Shown here piece after piece: positions 48,555-56,969 of a stretch of 64,000 nt of DNA (position 1 is its first letter; every line of letters starts with the position of its first letter). Position numbers and translations under genes: made by a program. Origin of the DNA: Hydrogenophaga sp. (GTDB lineage Bacteria > Pseudomonadota > Gammaproteobacteria > Burkholderiales > Burkholderiaceae_C); NCBI GenBank assembly GCA_030682835.1, contig JAUXNG010000095.1, positions 62,001 through 126,000 on the forward strand, in the 5' to 3' direction. The notes under the pieces were generated by a model. It was not told where the DNA came from and did no database searches. It saw only the letters and a program-made list of their open reading frames with translations.

Positions 48555-49283
48555 ATGAGCATTGTCCGAGTCGCCACCTACAACATCCACAAAGGGGTGC
48601 AGGGCGTCGGCCCGGCACGTCGGCTGGAGATCCACAACCTCGCCCATGCGGTGGAGCAGTTCGATGCCGACATCGTGTGTCTGCAGGAGGTGCGTCGCCA
48701 CCACCGCAAGCTGGAAAAGCAGTTCACCCGCTGGCCCGACCTGGACCAGGCCTGCTACCTCTCGCCCGATGGCTACGAATCGGTCTACCGCACCAACGCC
48801 ATCACCCGCCATGGTGAACACGGCAACGCGCTGCTGTCGCGTTGGCCGGTGGTGGACGTGCGCCATTCCGACGTGTCGGACCACCGTTTTGAGCAGCGCG
48901 GCCTGCTGCACGTGCAGGTGCAGGTGGATGGGGTGGATGTCCATGTGGTGGTGGTGCACCTGGGCCTGATCCACGCCAGCCGCGAGCGCCAGGTGCAGCG
49001 CCTGGGACAGTACATTGCCACCGAACTGCCGCCCGCCGCCCCGCTGATCGTGGCCGGTGACTTCAACGACTGGGGCGCGCAGCTGCTCAAGCCCATGGCC
49101 GACCTGGACTTGCGCACCTTCGACGGCATCCGCCTGCCCACCTATCCGTCGCGCCTGCCGCTGCTGCACCTGGACCGCATCTTCGTACGCGGACTGCGCC
49201 CGGTCTCGGCCCAGGTGCCGCATGGGCGGGTCTGGTCGCGCATGTCGGACCATCTGCCGCTCATTGCCGAGCTGGAGTTGTGA
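48555..49283 (+). CDS. Endonuclease/exonuclease/phosphatase family protein (YbhP-like)
   Basis: A 242-residue protein with the DNase I-like EEP fold. Motifs are Y-N-I-H-K-G, Q-E-V-R (metal-binding Glu), G-N-A-L-L-S-R, V-V-H-L-G-L, G-D-F-N-D-W and the terminal S-D-H-L-P catalytic His. The ATG at 48555 is used; a TTG six bases upstream is in frame. It overlaps clsB by four bases. The pair matches E. coli ybhP-clsB, which suggests a role in phospholipid metabolism rather than nucleic-acid cleavage. The true substrate is not known. Confidence 0.88.
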   Translation: MSIVRVATYNIHKGVQGVGPARRLEIHNLAHAVEQFDADIVCLQEVRRHHRKLEKQFTRWPDLDQACYLSPDGYESVYRTNAITRHGEHGNALLSRWPVVDVRHSDVSDHRFEQRGLLHVQVQVDGVDVHVVVVHLGLIHASRERQVQRLGQYIATELPPAAPLIVAGDFNDWGAQLLKPMADLDLRTFDGIRLPTYPSRLPLLHLDRIFVRGLRPVSAQVPHGRVWSRMSDHLPLIAELEL

Positions 49284-50587
49284 ACCCGTTGTCGCCGCCA
49301 GCTCCTGCGGCCCGGGTGTCTCAGCCGCTGGCCGCCAGCCCGGGGCGGGCACAGGCCGGGCACCAGCTGGTGCTGCTGCAGGGCGGGGCCGAGTTCTTTC
49401 CGGCGCTGGTCGAGGCCATGGACGCGGCGCACCGCCTGGTGCACCTGGAAACCTACATCTTCGAGTTTGCCGGCTCGGCGCTCTCGGTGGCCGAGGCGCT
49501 GGAACGCGCGGCGCGCCGGGGGGTTGCCGTGCGCCTGGTGATCGACGGCGTGGGCACACCCCGGATGCCGCTGGACTGGCAGGAGCGCTTCGCAGGTGCC
49601 GGGGTGCGCTGGCGCATCTACACCCCCATGGGGCGCCTCGGGCTGCTGTTCCCGAGCCGTTGGCGCCGCCTGCACCGCAAGCTCTGTGTGATCGACGACA
49701 CGGTGGGTTTCTGCGGCGGCATCAACATCATCGACGACAAGCACGACGTGGCGCTGGGGCCCCTGAGCGCGCCGCGGCTGGACTTTGCCTTGCGCGTGGC
49801 CGGACCCCTGGTGGTGGAAATGGCCGAGGCCATGGACCAGCTCTGGTGGCGCCTGCAGGCGGCGCGCAAGGCCCGCCAGCGTGAATTCCGTGCGGCCTGG
49901 CTCGCCTTGCGCGAGACCCGGCCGGTGGGTGATTTCTCGCGCCTGCTGCGCAAGTTGGAAGCGCGGGCCGGCAGGGGCTCGCGCGTCCGGGCAGCCGTGC
50001 GGGGCGTGGACGATGCACGGGCTGCCCTGGTGCTGCGCGACAACGTGAGCCACCGGCACGACATCGAGCGCGCCTACCTCAAGGCCATCGGGGAAGCGCG
50101 GCACGACATCGTGATCGCCAATGCCTACTTCATCCCCGGGCGCAAGCTGCGCCGCGCGCTCACCCTGGCGGCCGCAAGAGGCGTGCGTGTGCGCCTGTTG
50201 CTTCAGGGCAAATACGAGCACTTCCTGCAGTACCGTTCGGCCCGGCCGGTGTACCAGGCGCTGCTGAACCATGGCATCGAGATCCACGAGTACGCCCCGA
50301 GTGCGCTGCACGCCAAGGTGGCCGTGGTCGACCGCCGCTGGGCCACGGTGGGCTCCACCAACCTCGACCCGCTTTCGCTGCTGCTGGCGCGCGAAGCCAA
50401 CGTGGTGAGCACCGACCGCCGCTTCGCCGACTTGCTGCACACCTGCCTGGACGAGATCCTCGCCCACGCCTGTGAACGGCTGGACGCCCAGGTGCTCGGC
50501 GCCCGACCCTGGCACCAGCGCCTGCTGGACCGGGTCGCTTTTGGCATCATGCGCACCGTACTGTTTCTCACGGGCCACCGCTACTGA
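49280..50587 (+). CDS. clsB: Cardiolipin synthase ClsB
   Basis: Phospholipase D-family enzyme that makes cardiolipin (and can make phosphatidylglycerol) at the inner membrane. The 435-residue protein has both H-x-K-x(4)-D catalytic motifs: H-R-K-L-C-V-I-D-D near 133 and H-A-K-V-A-V-V-D near 342, each followed by a glycine- and asparagine-containing segment (G-G-I-N-I-I, G-S-T-N-L-D). It has no N-terminal membrane spans, which separates it from ClsA. It starts at a GTG overlapping the EEP gene stop. An N-terminal Pro/Ala-rich stretch of about 25 residues is probably disordered. Confidence 0.93.
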   Translation: MNPLSPPAPAARVSQPLAASPGRAQAGHQLVLLQGGAEFFPALVEAMDAAHRLVHLETYIFEFAGSALSVAEALERAARRGVAVRLVIDGVGTPRMPLDWQERFAGAGVRWRIYTPMGRLGLLFPSRWRRLHRKLCVIDDTVGFCGGINIIDDKHDVALGPLSAPRLDFALRVAGPLVVEMAEAMDQLWWRLQAARKARQREFRAAWLALRETRPVGDFSRLLRKLEARAGRGSRVRAAVRGVDDARAALVLRDNVSHRHDIERAYLKAIGEARHDIVIANAYFIPGRKLRRALTLAAARGVRVRLLLQGKYEHFLQYRSARPVYQALLNHGIEIHEYAPSALHAKVAVVDRRWATVGSTNLDPLSLLLAREANVVSTDRRFADLLHTCLDEILAHACERLDAQVLGARPWHQRLLDRVAFGIMRTVLFLTGHRY

Positions 50588-50693
50588 GCCGCACGGGACC
50601 GTTAGGGTCCTCACAATTCGTCACAAAACCCCAGTCCCGCGCTTGGTATTCAGCTCTGCAGGTGGTGCGGTAGAGCCGGTGTTAGCATGCCGC

Positions 50694-51422
50694 ATGCTCA
50701 TGAAAACCGATTCCGACATGACCGCTCCCGCCCCTTCTGCCGATGACCACGGCGTGCCCGTTTCGGTCAAGATCCGTGAACGGGTGCTGGCCGCGCGGCA
50801 GCGCTTCCATTCGAACGACAACATCGCCGAGTTCATCCAGCCCGGCGAGCTGGACCTGCTGCTCGACGAGGTGGCCGCGAAGATGCAGGGCGTGCTCGAC
50901 AGCCTGGTGATCGACCTGGACAACGATCACAACACCGGTGACACCGCTCGGCGAGTGGCCAAGATGTACATCAAGGAGGTGTTCAACGGCCGCTATGTGA
51001 AGGGCCCGAACATCACCGAGTTTCCCAACGCCGAGCATCTGAACGAGCTCATGATCGTGGGCCCCATCACCGTGCGCAGCGCCTGCAGCCACCATTTCTG
51101 CCCGGTCATCGGCCGCATCTGGATCGGCATCATGCCCAATGAGCACACCAACGTGATCGGCTTGTCCAAGTACGCACGCCTGGCCGAATGGATCATGGGC
51201 CGTCCGCAGATCCAGGAAGAGGCCGTGGTCCAGCTGGCCGACCTGATCCAGGAAAAGACCCAGCCAGACGGGCTGGCCATCGTGATGGAAGCAAGCCACT
51301 ATTGCATGGCCTGGCGCGGCGTGAAGGACATGGACAGCAAGATGATCAACTCGGTCATGCGCGGTGTGTTCCTCAAGGACCCGAACCTGCGCCGCGAGTT
51401 TCTGTCGCTCATTCCACGCTGA
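50694..51422 (+). CDS. folE: GTP cyclohydrolase I
   Basis: First step of folate synthesis: converts GTP to dihydroneopterin triphosphate. The 242-residue product (from the ATG at 50694) has the zinc/substrate motif C-S-H-H-F near residue 130, G-L-S-K-Y-A-R, and Q-E-R-L-like Q-I-Q-E-E-A-V-V-Q-L-A-D, plus the closing F-L-S-L-I. Alternative ATG starts at 50700 and 50718 would trim 2 or 8 residues; none has a clear ribosome binding site. The enzyme is the zinc-dependent type IA form. A BLUF photoreceptor gene follows after 44 bases. Confidence 0.95.
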   Translation: MLMKTDSDMTAPAPSADDHGVPVSVKIRERVLAARQRFHSNDNIAEFIQPGELDLLLDEVAAKMQGVLDSLVIDLDNDHNTGDTARRVAKMYIKEVFNGRYVKGPNITEFPNAEHLNELMIVGPITVRSACSHHFCPVIGRIWIGIMPNEHTNVIGLSKYARLAEWIMGRPQIQEEAVVQLADLIQEKTQPDGLAIVMEASHYCMAWRGVKDMDSKMINSVMRGVFLKDPNLRREFLSLIPR

Positions 51423-51466
51423 ATCCGCGCCGACCGGCGCTGAACCCTCTCTGTCTGAAGAACATC

Positions 51467-51892
51467 ATGCTTGTACGTCTGCTTTACGTGAGCCGCGCTG
51501 TCGACAAGGACAGCGCCAAGGCCATCGAATCCATCCTTGAAGCCTCGCGCTCGCACAACATGAGCAACGGCATCACCGGCGTGCTGTGCTACGGCGGCGG
51601 CGTGTTCCTGCAAGCCATCGAGGGCGGCCGCGCGGCGGTCAACCAGCTCTACAACCACATCGTTTTCGACAAGCGCCACACCGACGTGGTGCTGCTGCAT
51701 TACGAAGAGATCAGCGAGCGGCGCTTCGGCGGCTGGACCATGGGGCAGGTCAACCTGTCCAAGCTCAATACTTCCATCGTGCTGAAGTACTCCGAGCGCC
51801 CTGAGTTCGACCCCTATGCCGTTTCGGGCAGTGTGTCGCTGGCCCTGCTCGAAGAACTGATGGCCACGGCGAGCATCATCGGCCGCGCCTGA
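51467..51892 (+). CDS. BLUF-domain blue-light photoreceptor
   Basis: A 141-residue stand-alone BLUF protein that should bind FAD and sense blue light. Conserved photochemical residues are present: Tyr7 in L-L-Y-V-S, Asn31 in S-H-N-M-S-N-G-I-T-G-V-L, Gln49 in F-L-Q-A-I-E-G, and the W-T-M-G pair (Trp90, Met92). D-K-R-H near 68-71 also matches. The C-terminal 45 residues (K-Y-S-E-R-P to S-I-I-G-R-A) form helices often involved in dimer output; no EAL, cyclase or other effector domain is attached. The 44-base gap from folE suggests co-transcription, so flavin or pterin supply and light sensing may be linked, an inference. Confidence 0.92.
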   Translation: MLVRLLYVSRAVDKDSAKAIESILEASRSHNMSNGITGVLCYGGGVFLQAIEGGRAAVNQLYNHIVFDKRHTDVVLLHYEEISERRFGGWTMGQVNLSKLNTSIVLKYSERPEFDPYAVSGSVSLALLEELMATASIIGRA

Positions 51893-51904
51893 TAAGGGAT
51901 GATG

Positions 51905-51981
51905 CCCTCACGCTCCGCCGCTGCGCGGGTCGCTTCACCCCGAGGGGGCTGTTTTGCCGTGGGGCGGCCCGGCGGCAAAAC
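51905..51981 (-). repeat. GC-rich palindromic repeat, copy 3 (between BLUF and DUF429 genes)
   Basis: Read on the minus strand: a 9-bp perfect hairpin (GTTTTGCCG with CGGCAAAAC, 51951-51981), then CCCCCTCGGGG, TGAAGCGACCCGCGCAGCGGCGG and a G-rich end. It is the most complete member of the family found here, with two hairpins. It ends 12 bases before the TTG start proposed for the next gene. Confidence 0.65.
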
Positions 51982-51993
51982 GCTCTCCCTGCC

Positions 51994-52824
51994 TTGATCG
52001 AGCTGCTGGGTTGCGATTTCACCAGCGCCCCCAGCCGTCGCAAGCCCATCACCCTCGCGGTGGGCCGGCTGGACCGGGGCAGGGTGCTGCTACAGGCGGT
52101 TGAACGATTCGACACGCTGGACGCCTGGCGCGACCGGCTGATGCGCCCGGGCGCCTGGGTGGGCGGCTTCGATCTGCCTTTTGGTCTGCCGCGCGAACTG
52201 GTCGAGACGCTGGGCTGGCCCACCGACTGGCTGGGCTGCATGACGCTCTACGCCGGCCTCAGCAGAGAGACCATCCGCCAGACCTTTGCGGCGTTCTGCA
52301 ACGCCCGCCCCGTGGGTGGCAAGTTTGCCCACCGCGCCACCGACGCCCCGGCAGGCTCCAGTTCCAGCATGAAGTGGGTGAATCCGCCGGTGGCGTACAT
52401 GCTGCACGCCGGGGTGCCGCGCCTGGTGCATGCCGGTGCCACGCTGCCCGGCCAGTACGCTGGCGACCCGCAGCGGGTGGCGCTGGAGGCCTACCCCGGT
52501 CTGTTGGCGCGCAGCGTGCTGGGCAACACCTCCTACAAGAGCGACGACCGCGCCCGGCAGACGCCGGATCGCCTCATCGCGCGAAAGACGCTGGTGCATG
52601 CGCTGGAGAATGGCCAGGCGCCGCTGCTGCAGGGCGCTGGCCTGCGCCTGAAGCTCAGCCACGCCCAGCGCGACGGCTTGGCTGACGACCCCAGCGGCGA
52701 CACCCTTGATGCCGTGCTGTGCCTGCTGCAGGCGGCGTGGGCGCAGACCCGGCACGAGGCCGGGCATCCGCGTTTTGGCCTGCCCGAGTTCGACCCGCTT
52801 GAAGGCTGGATCGTCAGCGCCTGA
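51994..52824 (+). CDS. DUF429 protein
   Basis: A 276-residue protein of the DUF429 family (RNase H-like nuclease fold suggested for relatives). Conserved acidic positions are visible: G-C-D-F-T-S-A at the start, G-G-F-D-L-P-F-G (about 58-65), E-A-Y-P-G near residue 165, and D-T-L-D-A-V-L-C near 232. It starts at a TTG (51994), as no suitable ATG exists before the conserved C-D-F-T-S. The start lies 12 bases after a repeat hairpin, so translation may depend on its folding. Function unknown. Confidence 0.82.
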   Translation: MIELLGCDFTSAPSRRKPITLAVGRLDRGRVLLQAVERFDTLDAWRDRLMRPGAWVGGFDLPFGLPRELVETLGWPTDWLGCMTLYAGLSRETIRQTFAAFCNARPVGGKFAHRATDAPAGSSSSMKWVNPPVAYMLHAGVPRLVHAGATLPGQYAGDPQRVALEAYPGLLARSVLGNTSYKSDDRARQTPDRLIARKTLVHALENGQAPLLQGAGLRLKLSHAQRDGLADDPSGDTLDAVLCLLQAAWAQTRHEAGHPRFGLPEFDPLEGWIVSA

Positions 52825-52911
52825 GCGCGTTCAGGCCCGGTCGATGGCCCGGCCATTGATGAGCAGACCACCCGCTTGCCCTTGCGGGCGCATGATGGGG
52901 ACTGCGCTGCG

Positions 52912-52931
52912 CCGGAACCGTCTGGTTCCGG
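52912..52931. other. 8-bp perfect hairpin upstream of the small membrane-protein gene
   Basis: CCGGAACC (52912-52919) and GGTTCCGG (52924-52931) flank a 4-base loop GTCT. It lies 19 bases before the AAAGGATC ribosome binding site of the gene at 52962 and has no T-run. It may be an operator or leader hairpin. Confidence 0.35.
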
Positions 52932-52961
52932 GCGGAAGTGCAGGTTTCAAAAAGGATCCAC

Positions 52962-53183
52962 ATGAACGCAAGCAAACTGATCGGCATCCTGCTCATCGCG
53001 GCCGGGGCCATCGGCCTGGTGGTCGGCAGCTTCAGCTACACCAAGGAAACGCAGGCGGTAAAACTGGGACCGCTGGAGCTCACGGTGCAAGAGAAAGAGA
53101 CCGTCAACGTGCCCCTCTGGGCGGGTCTGGGCGCCATTGCCCTCGGGGCCGCGCTGCTGGTGCTGGGGGGCCGAAAAGGCTGA
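52962..53183 (+). CDS. Small two-span membrane protein, hypothetical
   Basis: A 73-residue protein with two hydrophobic segments (about 4-26 and 51-69) joined by a polar, beta-like segment (S-Y-T-K-E-T-Q-A-V-K-L-G-P-L-E-L-T-V-Q) likely on the periplasmic side. AAAGGATC lies close before the ATG at 52962, supporting real translation. The pattern recalls DUF3185-type small membrane proteins, but I do not assign it. It is convergent with the SLC13 carrier gene, 22 bases away. Confidence 0.75.
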   Translation: MNASKLIGILLIAAGAIGLVVGSFSYTKETQAVKLGPLELTVQEKETVNVPLWAGLGAIALGAALLVLGGRKG

Positions 53184-53205
53184 GCCGTGCAGGGCTGGCC
53201 GTCGC

Positions 53206-54690
53206 TTAGCTGATGCGTTCGCCCAGGGCGTGGACCAGCAGCGCGATGACCAGCACGGCCAGCCAGTTGAGCGCAAATCCCGCCCGCATCATCTGGGCGA
53301 TGCTCACTTGGCCCGAGCCGTAGACGATGGCGTTCGGGGGCGTGGCCACCGGCAGCATGAAGGCGCAACTGGCGGCCAGCGCCACCGCCATGAGCAGCGG
53401 CAGCGGCGCCAGGCCCAGTCCGATGGCCACGGCCGAGAGCACCGGGATCAGGGTGTTGGCCACCGCGGTGTTGCTGGTCAGTTCGGTGAGGAAGATCACC
53501 AGCGTGGTGACCGACAGCAGCATCCACAGCGCCGGCACGCCCGCCATGCCGGTGAAGCCCGAGGCCAGCCAGGCGTCCACCCCGTTGGCGCTGATGGCCG
53601 CCGCCAGGCTCAGGCCACCGCCGAACAGCAGCAGAATGCCCCAGGGCAGTTTCAGCGCTGTGTCCCAGTCCATCACGAAGACGCCGCGCGAGCGGTCCAC
53701 CGGCAGCACGAAGAGCAGCAGCGCACCCGCCATGGCAATGCTGGCGTCGCTCAGCTGCGGCATATTGAGCCAGCGCGTCAGCGGCACCCGCAGCACCCAG
53801 CCGAGGGCGGTGAGCAGAAAGACCACCAGCACCAGGGCCTCGCCGCGTGAGAGCGGCGTGCGGCGCTCCAGGTCGGCCCCGATGGTGGCACGGGTGGCCT
53901 CGTCAATCACCAGGCGCACCGGGAATGCCACGCGCACCAGCCATAGCCAGGCCAGCGGGAGCAGCAGCGCCACCAGCGGCAGGCCCACCGCCATCCAGCC
54001 CAGCATGGTGACCTCAATCCCCAGCTGCGCCCGCGCGAAGCTCGCCAGGATCAGGTTGGGCGGCGAGCCGATCAGAGTGCCCAGGCCGCCAATGGACGCG
54101 CCGTACGCCAGGCCCAGCATCAGGCAGACGCCGAAATGGTCCAGTGCGCGGGCCGTGGCCGGGTCGGAGGCGTCCACCTTCTCGCGCACCAGCTGCGTCA
54201 CGCTCAGGCCCACCGGCAGCATCATCATGGCCGCGGCGGTGTTCGATATCCACATGCTCAGCAGCGCGGTGGCGGCCATGAAACCCGCGACCAGCCGCAC
54301 CGGTGAGGTGCCGACACGCCGCACGATGGCCAGCCCGATGCGCGTGTGCAGGCCCCAGCGCTGCATGGCCAGGCCGATGATGAAGCCACCCATGAACAGA
54401 AAAATGATGTCCGATGCGTAGGGCTGCAGCGTCTGGGCGGTGGGCTGGATGCCCGACAGCGGGAACAGCACCACCGGCAGCAGCGCGGTGGCGGGCAGGG
54501 GAATGGCCTCGGTCATCCACCAGACCGCCATCCACACCCCCGCAGCCACGGTGAGCCGGCCCACCGGGCTGAGTGCGCCGTCCACCGGCAGCAGCCACAG
54601 GCACAGCGCGGCCAGCAGCGGGCCAGCGATCAGGCCGGCGTGGGCCACGCGTTGTGGCCAGGGACTGCTGGTGGAATCGGTGGCGGGCAT
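53206..54690 (-). CDS. SLC13/DASS family carboxylate transporter
   Basis: A 494-residue inner-membrane carrier with about 11-12 spans, of the divalent anion:sodium symporter family, which takes up C4-dicarboxylates, citrate or sulfate-like anions. Both signature S-N-T motifs, which bind Na+ and carboxylate, are present: I-S-N-T-A-A-A-M-M-M-L-P near 164 and T-S-N-T-A-V-A-N near 408. M-T-E-A-I-P-L-P-A-T-A near 56 is also typical. The ATG at 54690 is preferred to an in-frame codon 69 bases upstream. The exact substrate cannot be told from sequence. It is divergent from the YitT gene. Confidence 0.9.
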   Translation of the reverse strand: MPATDSTSSPWPQRVAHAGLIAGPLLAALCLWLLPVDGALSPVGRLTVAAGVWMAVWWMTEAIPLPATALLPVVLFPLSGIQPTAQTLQPYASDIIFLFMGGFIIGLAMQRWGLHTRIGLAIVRRVGTSPVRLVAGFMAATALLSMWISNTAAAMMMLPVGLSVTQLVREKVDASDPATARALDHFGVCLMLGLAYGASIGGLGTLIGSPPNLILASFARAQLGIEVTMLGWMAVGLPLVALLLPLAWLWLVRVAFPVRLVIDEATRATIGADLERRTPLSRGEALVLVVFLLTALGWVLRVPLTRWLNMPQLSDASIAMAGALLLFVLPVDRSRGVFVMDWDTALKLPWGILLLFGGGLSLAAAISANGVDAWLASGFTGMAGVPALWMLLSVTTLVIFLTELTSNTAVANTLIPVLSAVAIGLGLAPLPLLMAVALAASCAFMLPVATPPNAIVYGSGQVSIAQMMRAGFALNWLAVLVIALLVHALGERIS

Positions 54691-54852
54691 GGCTGAAAAA
54701 TGTGTGCGAGACGGTATGGGGCAGACAGGCCTACCAGCATATACGGGCGCCGATTGCAAATGGCCTGACCTGCGTCAAGGCCGGCGCCCGCTGCCTGCCC
54801 GACACTCCAGCCCTGCGCTGCCCGTTGGCGGCGTGTCTTGACTGGAGAGTCT

Positions 54853-55500
54853 GTGTCCTTCCTGTTGTCCCGACTGCGTGCTGCTGCACCCCCGGCTGCA
54901 GCCGCGCCGAGCCGCCACCGGGCGCACGAGGACGTGCAGGCGCTGCTCACGGGCACGCTGTTCGTGGCGCTGGGCGTGATCATGTTCCGCCACACCGGCC
55001 TGCTCACGGGCGGCACGGCGGGGCTGGCTTTTCTGCTGCACTACGCCACGGGCTGGAGCTTCGGGCTGCTGTTCTTTCTGATCAACCTCCCGTTCTACGG
55101 CCTGGCCGTGAAGCGCATGGGCTGGGTCTTCACCTGCAAGACCTTTGCCGCCGTGGCCCTGCTGGCGCTGCTGGTGGAGTGGCTGCCGGTGTGGATCGCC
55201 TTCGAGTCCATCGCCAGCGGTTTCTCAGCTGTGGCCGGCGGCCTGCTCATGGGCGCAGGCATGCTGATGCTGTTTCGCCACCGGGCCAGCCTGGGCGGCT
55301 TCAACGTGCTCGTGCTCTACCTGCAGGAGCGCATGGGCTGGCGCGCCGGCCAGGTGCAAATGGCGTTTGACTGCGCGATCGTGCTGGCGGCGTTCGCGGT
55401 GGTGGAGTGGCAGCAGATCCTGTGGTCGGTGCTGGGCGCGGTTGTGCTCAACATGACGCTGGCCATCAACCACCGGCCTGGCCGCTACATGGCTGTCTGA
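54853..55500 (+). CDS. YitT family membrane protein
   Basis: A 215-residue inner-membrane protein of the YitT/DUF161 family, of unknown function. After an Ala-rich cytoplasmic lead it has about five membrane spans; G-L-L-T-G-G-T-A-G-L-A-F-L and the later A-S-L-G-G-F-N-V-L are the family's conserved glycine motifs. The GTG at 54853 is chosen because GGAGAG lies just before it; a TTG at 54838 is also in frame. Confidence 0.88.
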   Translation: MSFLLSRLRAAAPPAAAAPSRHRAHEDVQALLTGTLFVALGVIMFRHTGLLTGGTAGLAFLLHYATGWSFGLLFFLINLPFYGLAVKRMGWVFTCKTFAAVALLALLVEWLPVWIAFESIASGFSAVAGGLLMGAGMLMLFRHRASLGGFNVLVLYLQERMGWRAGQVQMAFDCAIVLAAFAVVEWQQILWSVLGAVVLNMTLAINHRPGRYMAV

Positions 55501-55549
55501 TATCGCCTGCTGTTCCCAGAGGGTGCCGGCGGGCTGGCAGACTCGGGGC

Positions 55550-56167
55550 ATGTACTTCTCAATTGTTTTCCTGTGGTCCCACGGCCCCAGCGGTCTGGCG
55601 CGCGCGCTGGCCCTGTGCGCGCTGCTGGCCGGTGTGTCGGTGGCCTCTGCGCAGGGTCAGCCATCTTTGCAAGGTACAGGACACGCGGGCGAGCGCCTGC
55701 TGGAGGTGTATGAGGGCCGCGTCTCGCGCGTGTCCGACGGCGACACGCTGTGGGTGAAGCCGCTCGCCGGTGGTCGCTACCGCAAGCTGCGCCTGGACGG
55801 GCTGGACGCGCCCGAGATCTGCCAGCCCGGCGGTGTCGCCGCCCGCGACGCGCTGGCGCAGCGTGTGCTCGGGCAGGTGGTGACGGTGCGGGTGCGGGGT
55901 TTCGACGACTATGGCCGGGCAGTGGCGCGTCTCGAGCAGGGGAGCTTTGAGGTGGGCGCCTGGCTGGTCCAGGAAGGCCATGCCTGGTCGTCGCGCTGGC
56001 GCGGCAGGCCCACCGCTTATGCCGATGAGGGAGCACTGGCGCGCATCCAGCGCCGCGGCGTGTTTCAGTCGCCCGACGCCGAGGAGCCGCGGGCCTTCCG
56101 CCGCCGCCACGGGCCCTGCCCGAACCCGTCGGTCGTGGGAGGGGGAGCCGGTGGGCTCAAGAACTGA
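55550..56167 (+). CDS. Secreted thermonuclease-like (SNase) protein
   Basis: A 205-residue predicted exported nuclease with a staphylococcal-nuclease OB-fold. A signal-like hydrophobic stretch (about 14-34, ending S-V-A-S-A) is followed by V-S-D-G-D-T-L-W-V (metal-binding Asp), L-R-L-D-G-L-D-A-P-E, F-D-D-Y-G-R-A-V-A-R (catalytic Arg region), and an Arg-rich end. Y-G-R in place of S. aureus D-K-Y-G-R is common in bacterial homologues. The ATG at 55550 begins the hydrophobic segment. It is convergent with moeB, 6 bases away. Confidence 0.87.
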   Translation: MYFSIVFLWSHGPSGLARALALCALLAGVSVASAQGQPSLQGTGHAGERLLEVYEGRVSRVSDGDTLWVKPLAGGRYRKLRLDGLDAPEICQPGGVAARDALAQRVLGQVVTVRVRGFDDYGRAVARLEQGSFEVGAWLVQEGHAWSSRWRGRPTAYADEGALARIQRRGVFQSPDAEEPRAFRRRHGPCPNPSVVGGGAGGLKN

Positions 56168-56173
56168 GCATGC

Positions 56174-56932
56174 TCAGGTGACGTGTGCTTCGCCGCACAC
56201 GGCGCAGCCGGGGTGGCGGGGCAAGGCGATCTCGTTGAAGGCCATGTCGCGGCCGTCGATCATCATCAGCCGGCCAGCCAGGCGGGAACCCATGCCGGTC
56301 AGCAGCTTCAGCGCCTCGGCCGCCTGCAGGGTGCCCACGATGCCCACCAGCGGCGCGAACACGCCCATGGTGGCGCAGCGGGTTTCTTCCACGCCGCTGT
56401 TTTCGGGGAACACGCAGGCGTAGCACGGCTTGTCGCTCTGGCGCGCGTCGTACACGCTGAGCTGCCCGTCCATGCGAATCGCCGCACCCGACACCAGTGG
56501 CTTGCGGTGCTGCACGCAGGCGCGGTTGATGGCGTGGCGGGTGGCGAAGTTGTCGGTGCAGTCGAGCACCACATCGGCTTGCGCCACCAGCGTAGCCAGC
56601 AGCGCAGCATCGGCGCGCTGCGTGACAGGCGTGACCTGCACATCGGGGTTGATGGCCTCAATGGCCTGCTGCACCGACAGCGCCTTGGGCATGCCCACCC
56701 GGGCGAGGTTGTGGGCGATCTGGCGCTGCAGGTTGGTCTCATCGACCACGTCGTGGTCCACCACGGTGATGCGGCCCACGCCGGCGCTGCCGAGGTAGAG
56801 CGCCACTGGCGACCCGAGTCCGCCGGCGCCGATCACCAGCGCGTGCGACGCGAGCAGCTGTTCCTGCCCTTCAATGCCGAGTTCTTCAAGAAGGATGTGG
56901 CGCGAGTAGCGCAGCAGCTGGGCGTCGTTCAA
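56174..56932 (-). CDS. moeB: MoeB/ThiF-type adenylyltransferase
   Basis: E1-like enzyme that adenylates the C-terminal glycine of a small ubiquitin-like sulfur carrier (MoaD for molybdopterin, ThiS for thiamine). The 252-residue protein has the nucleotide motif G-A-G-G-L-G-S-P (35-42), D-x-V-D-E-T-N-L-Q-R-Q, D-C-T-D-N-F-x-x-R, and two zinc CxxC pairs (C-Y-A-C near 172, C-A-V-C near 244). Whether it serves MoaD or ThiS cannot be told; neither carrier gene is in the window. It follows ctpA (37 bases) on the same strand, the usual betaproteobacterial order. Confidence 0.9.
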   Translation of the reverse strand: MNDAQLLRYSRHILLEELGIEGQEQLLASHALVIGAGGLGSPVALYLGSAGVGRITVVDHDVVDETNLQRQIAHNLARVGMPKALSVQQAIEAINPDVQVTPVTQRADAALLATLVAQADVVLDCTDNFATRHAINRACVQHRKPLVSGAAIRMDGQLSVYDARQSDKPCYACVFPENSGVEETRCATMGVFAPLVGIVGTLQAAEALKLLTGMGSRLAGRLMMIDGRDMAFNEIALPRHPGCAVCGEAHVT

Positions 56933-56969
56933 GGCTCAAGGACAGCGGCCCGAGGGCCGCCGCGGTGGT

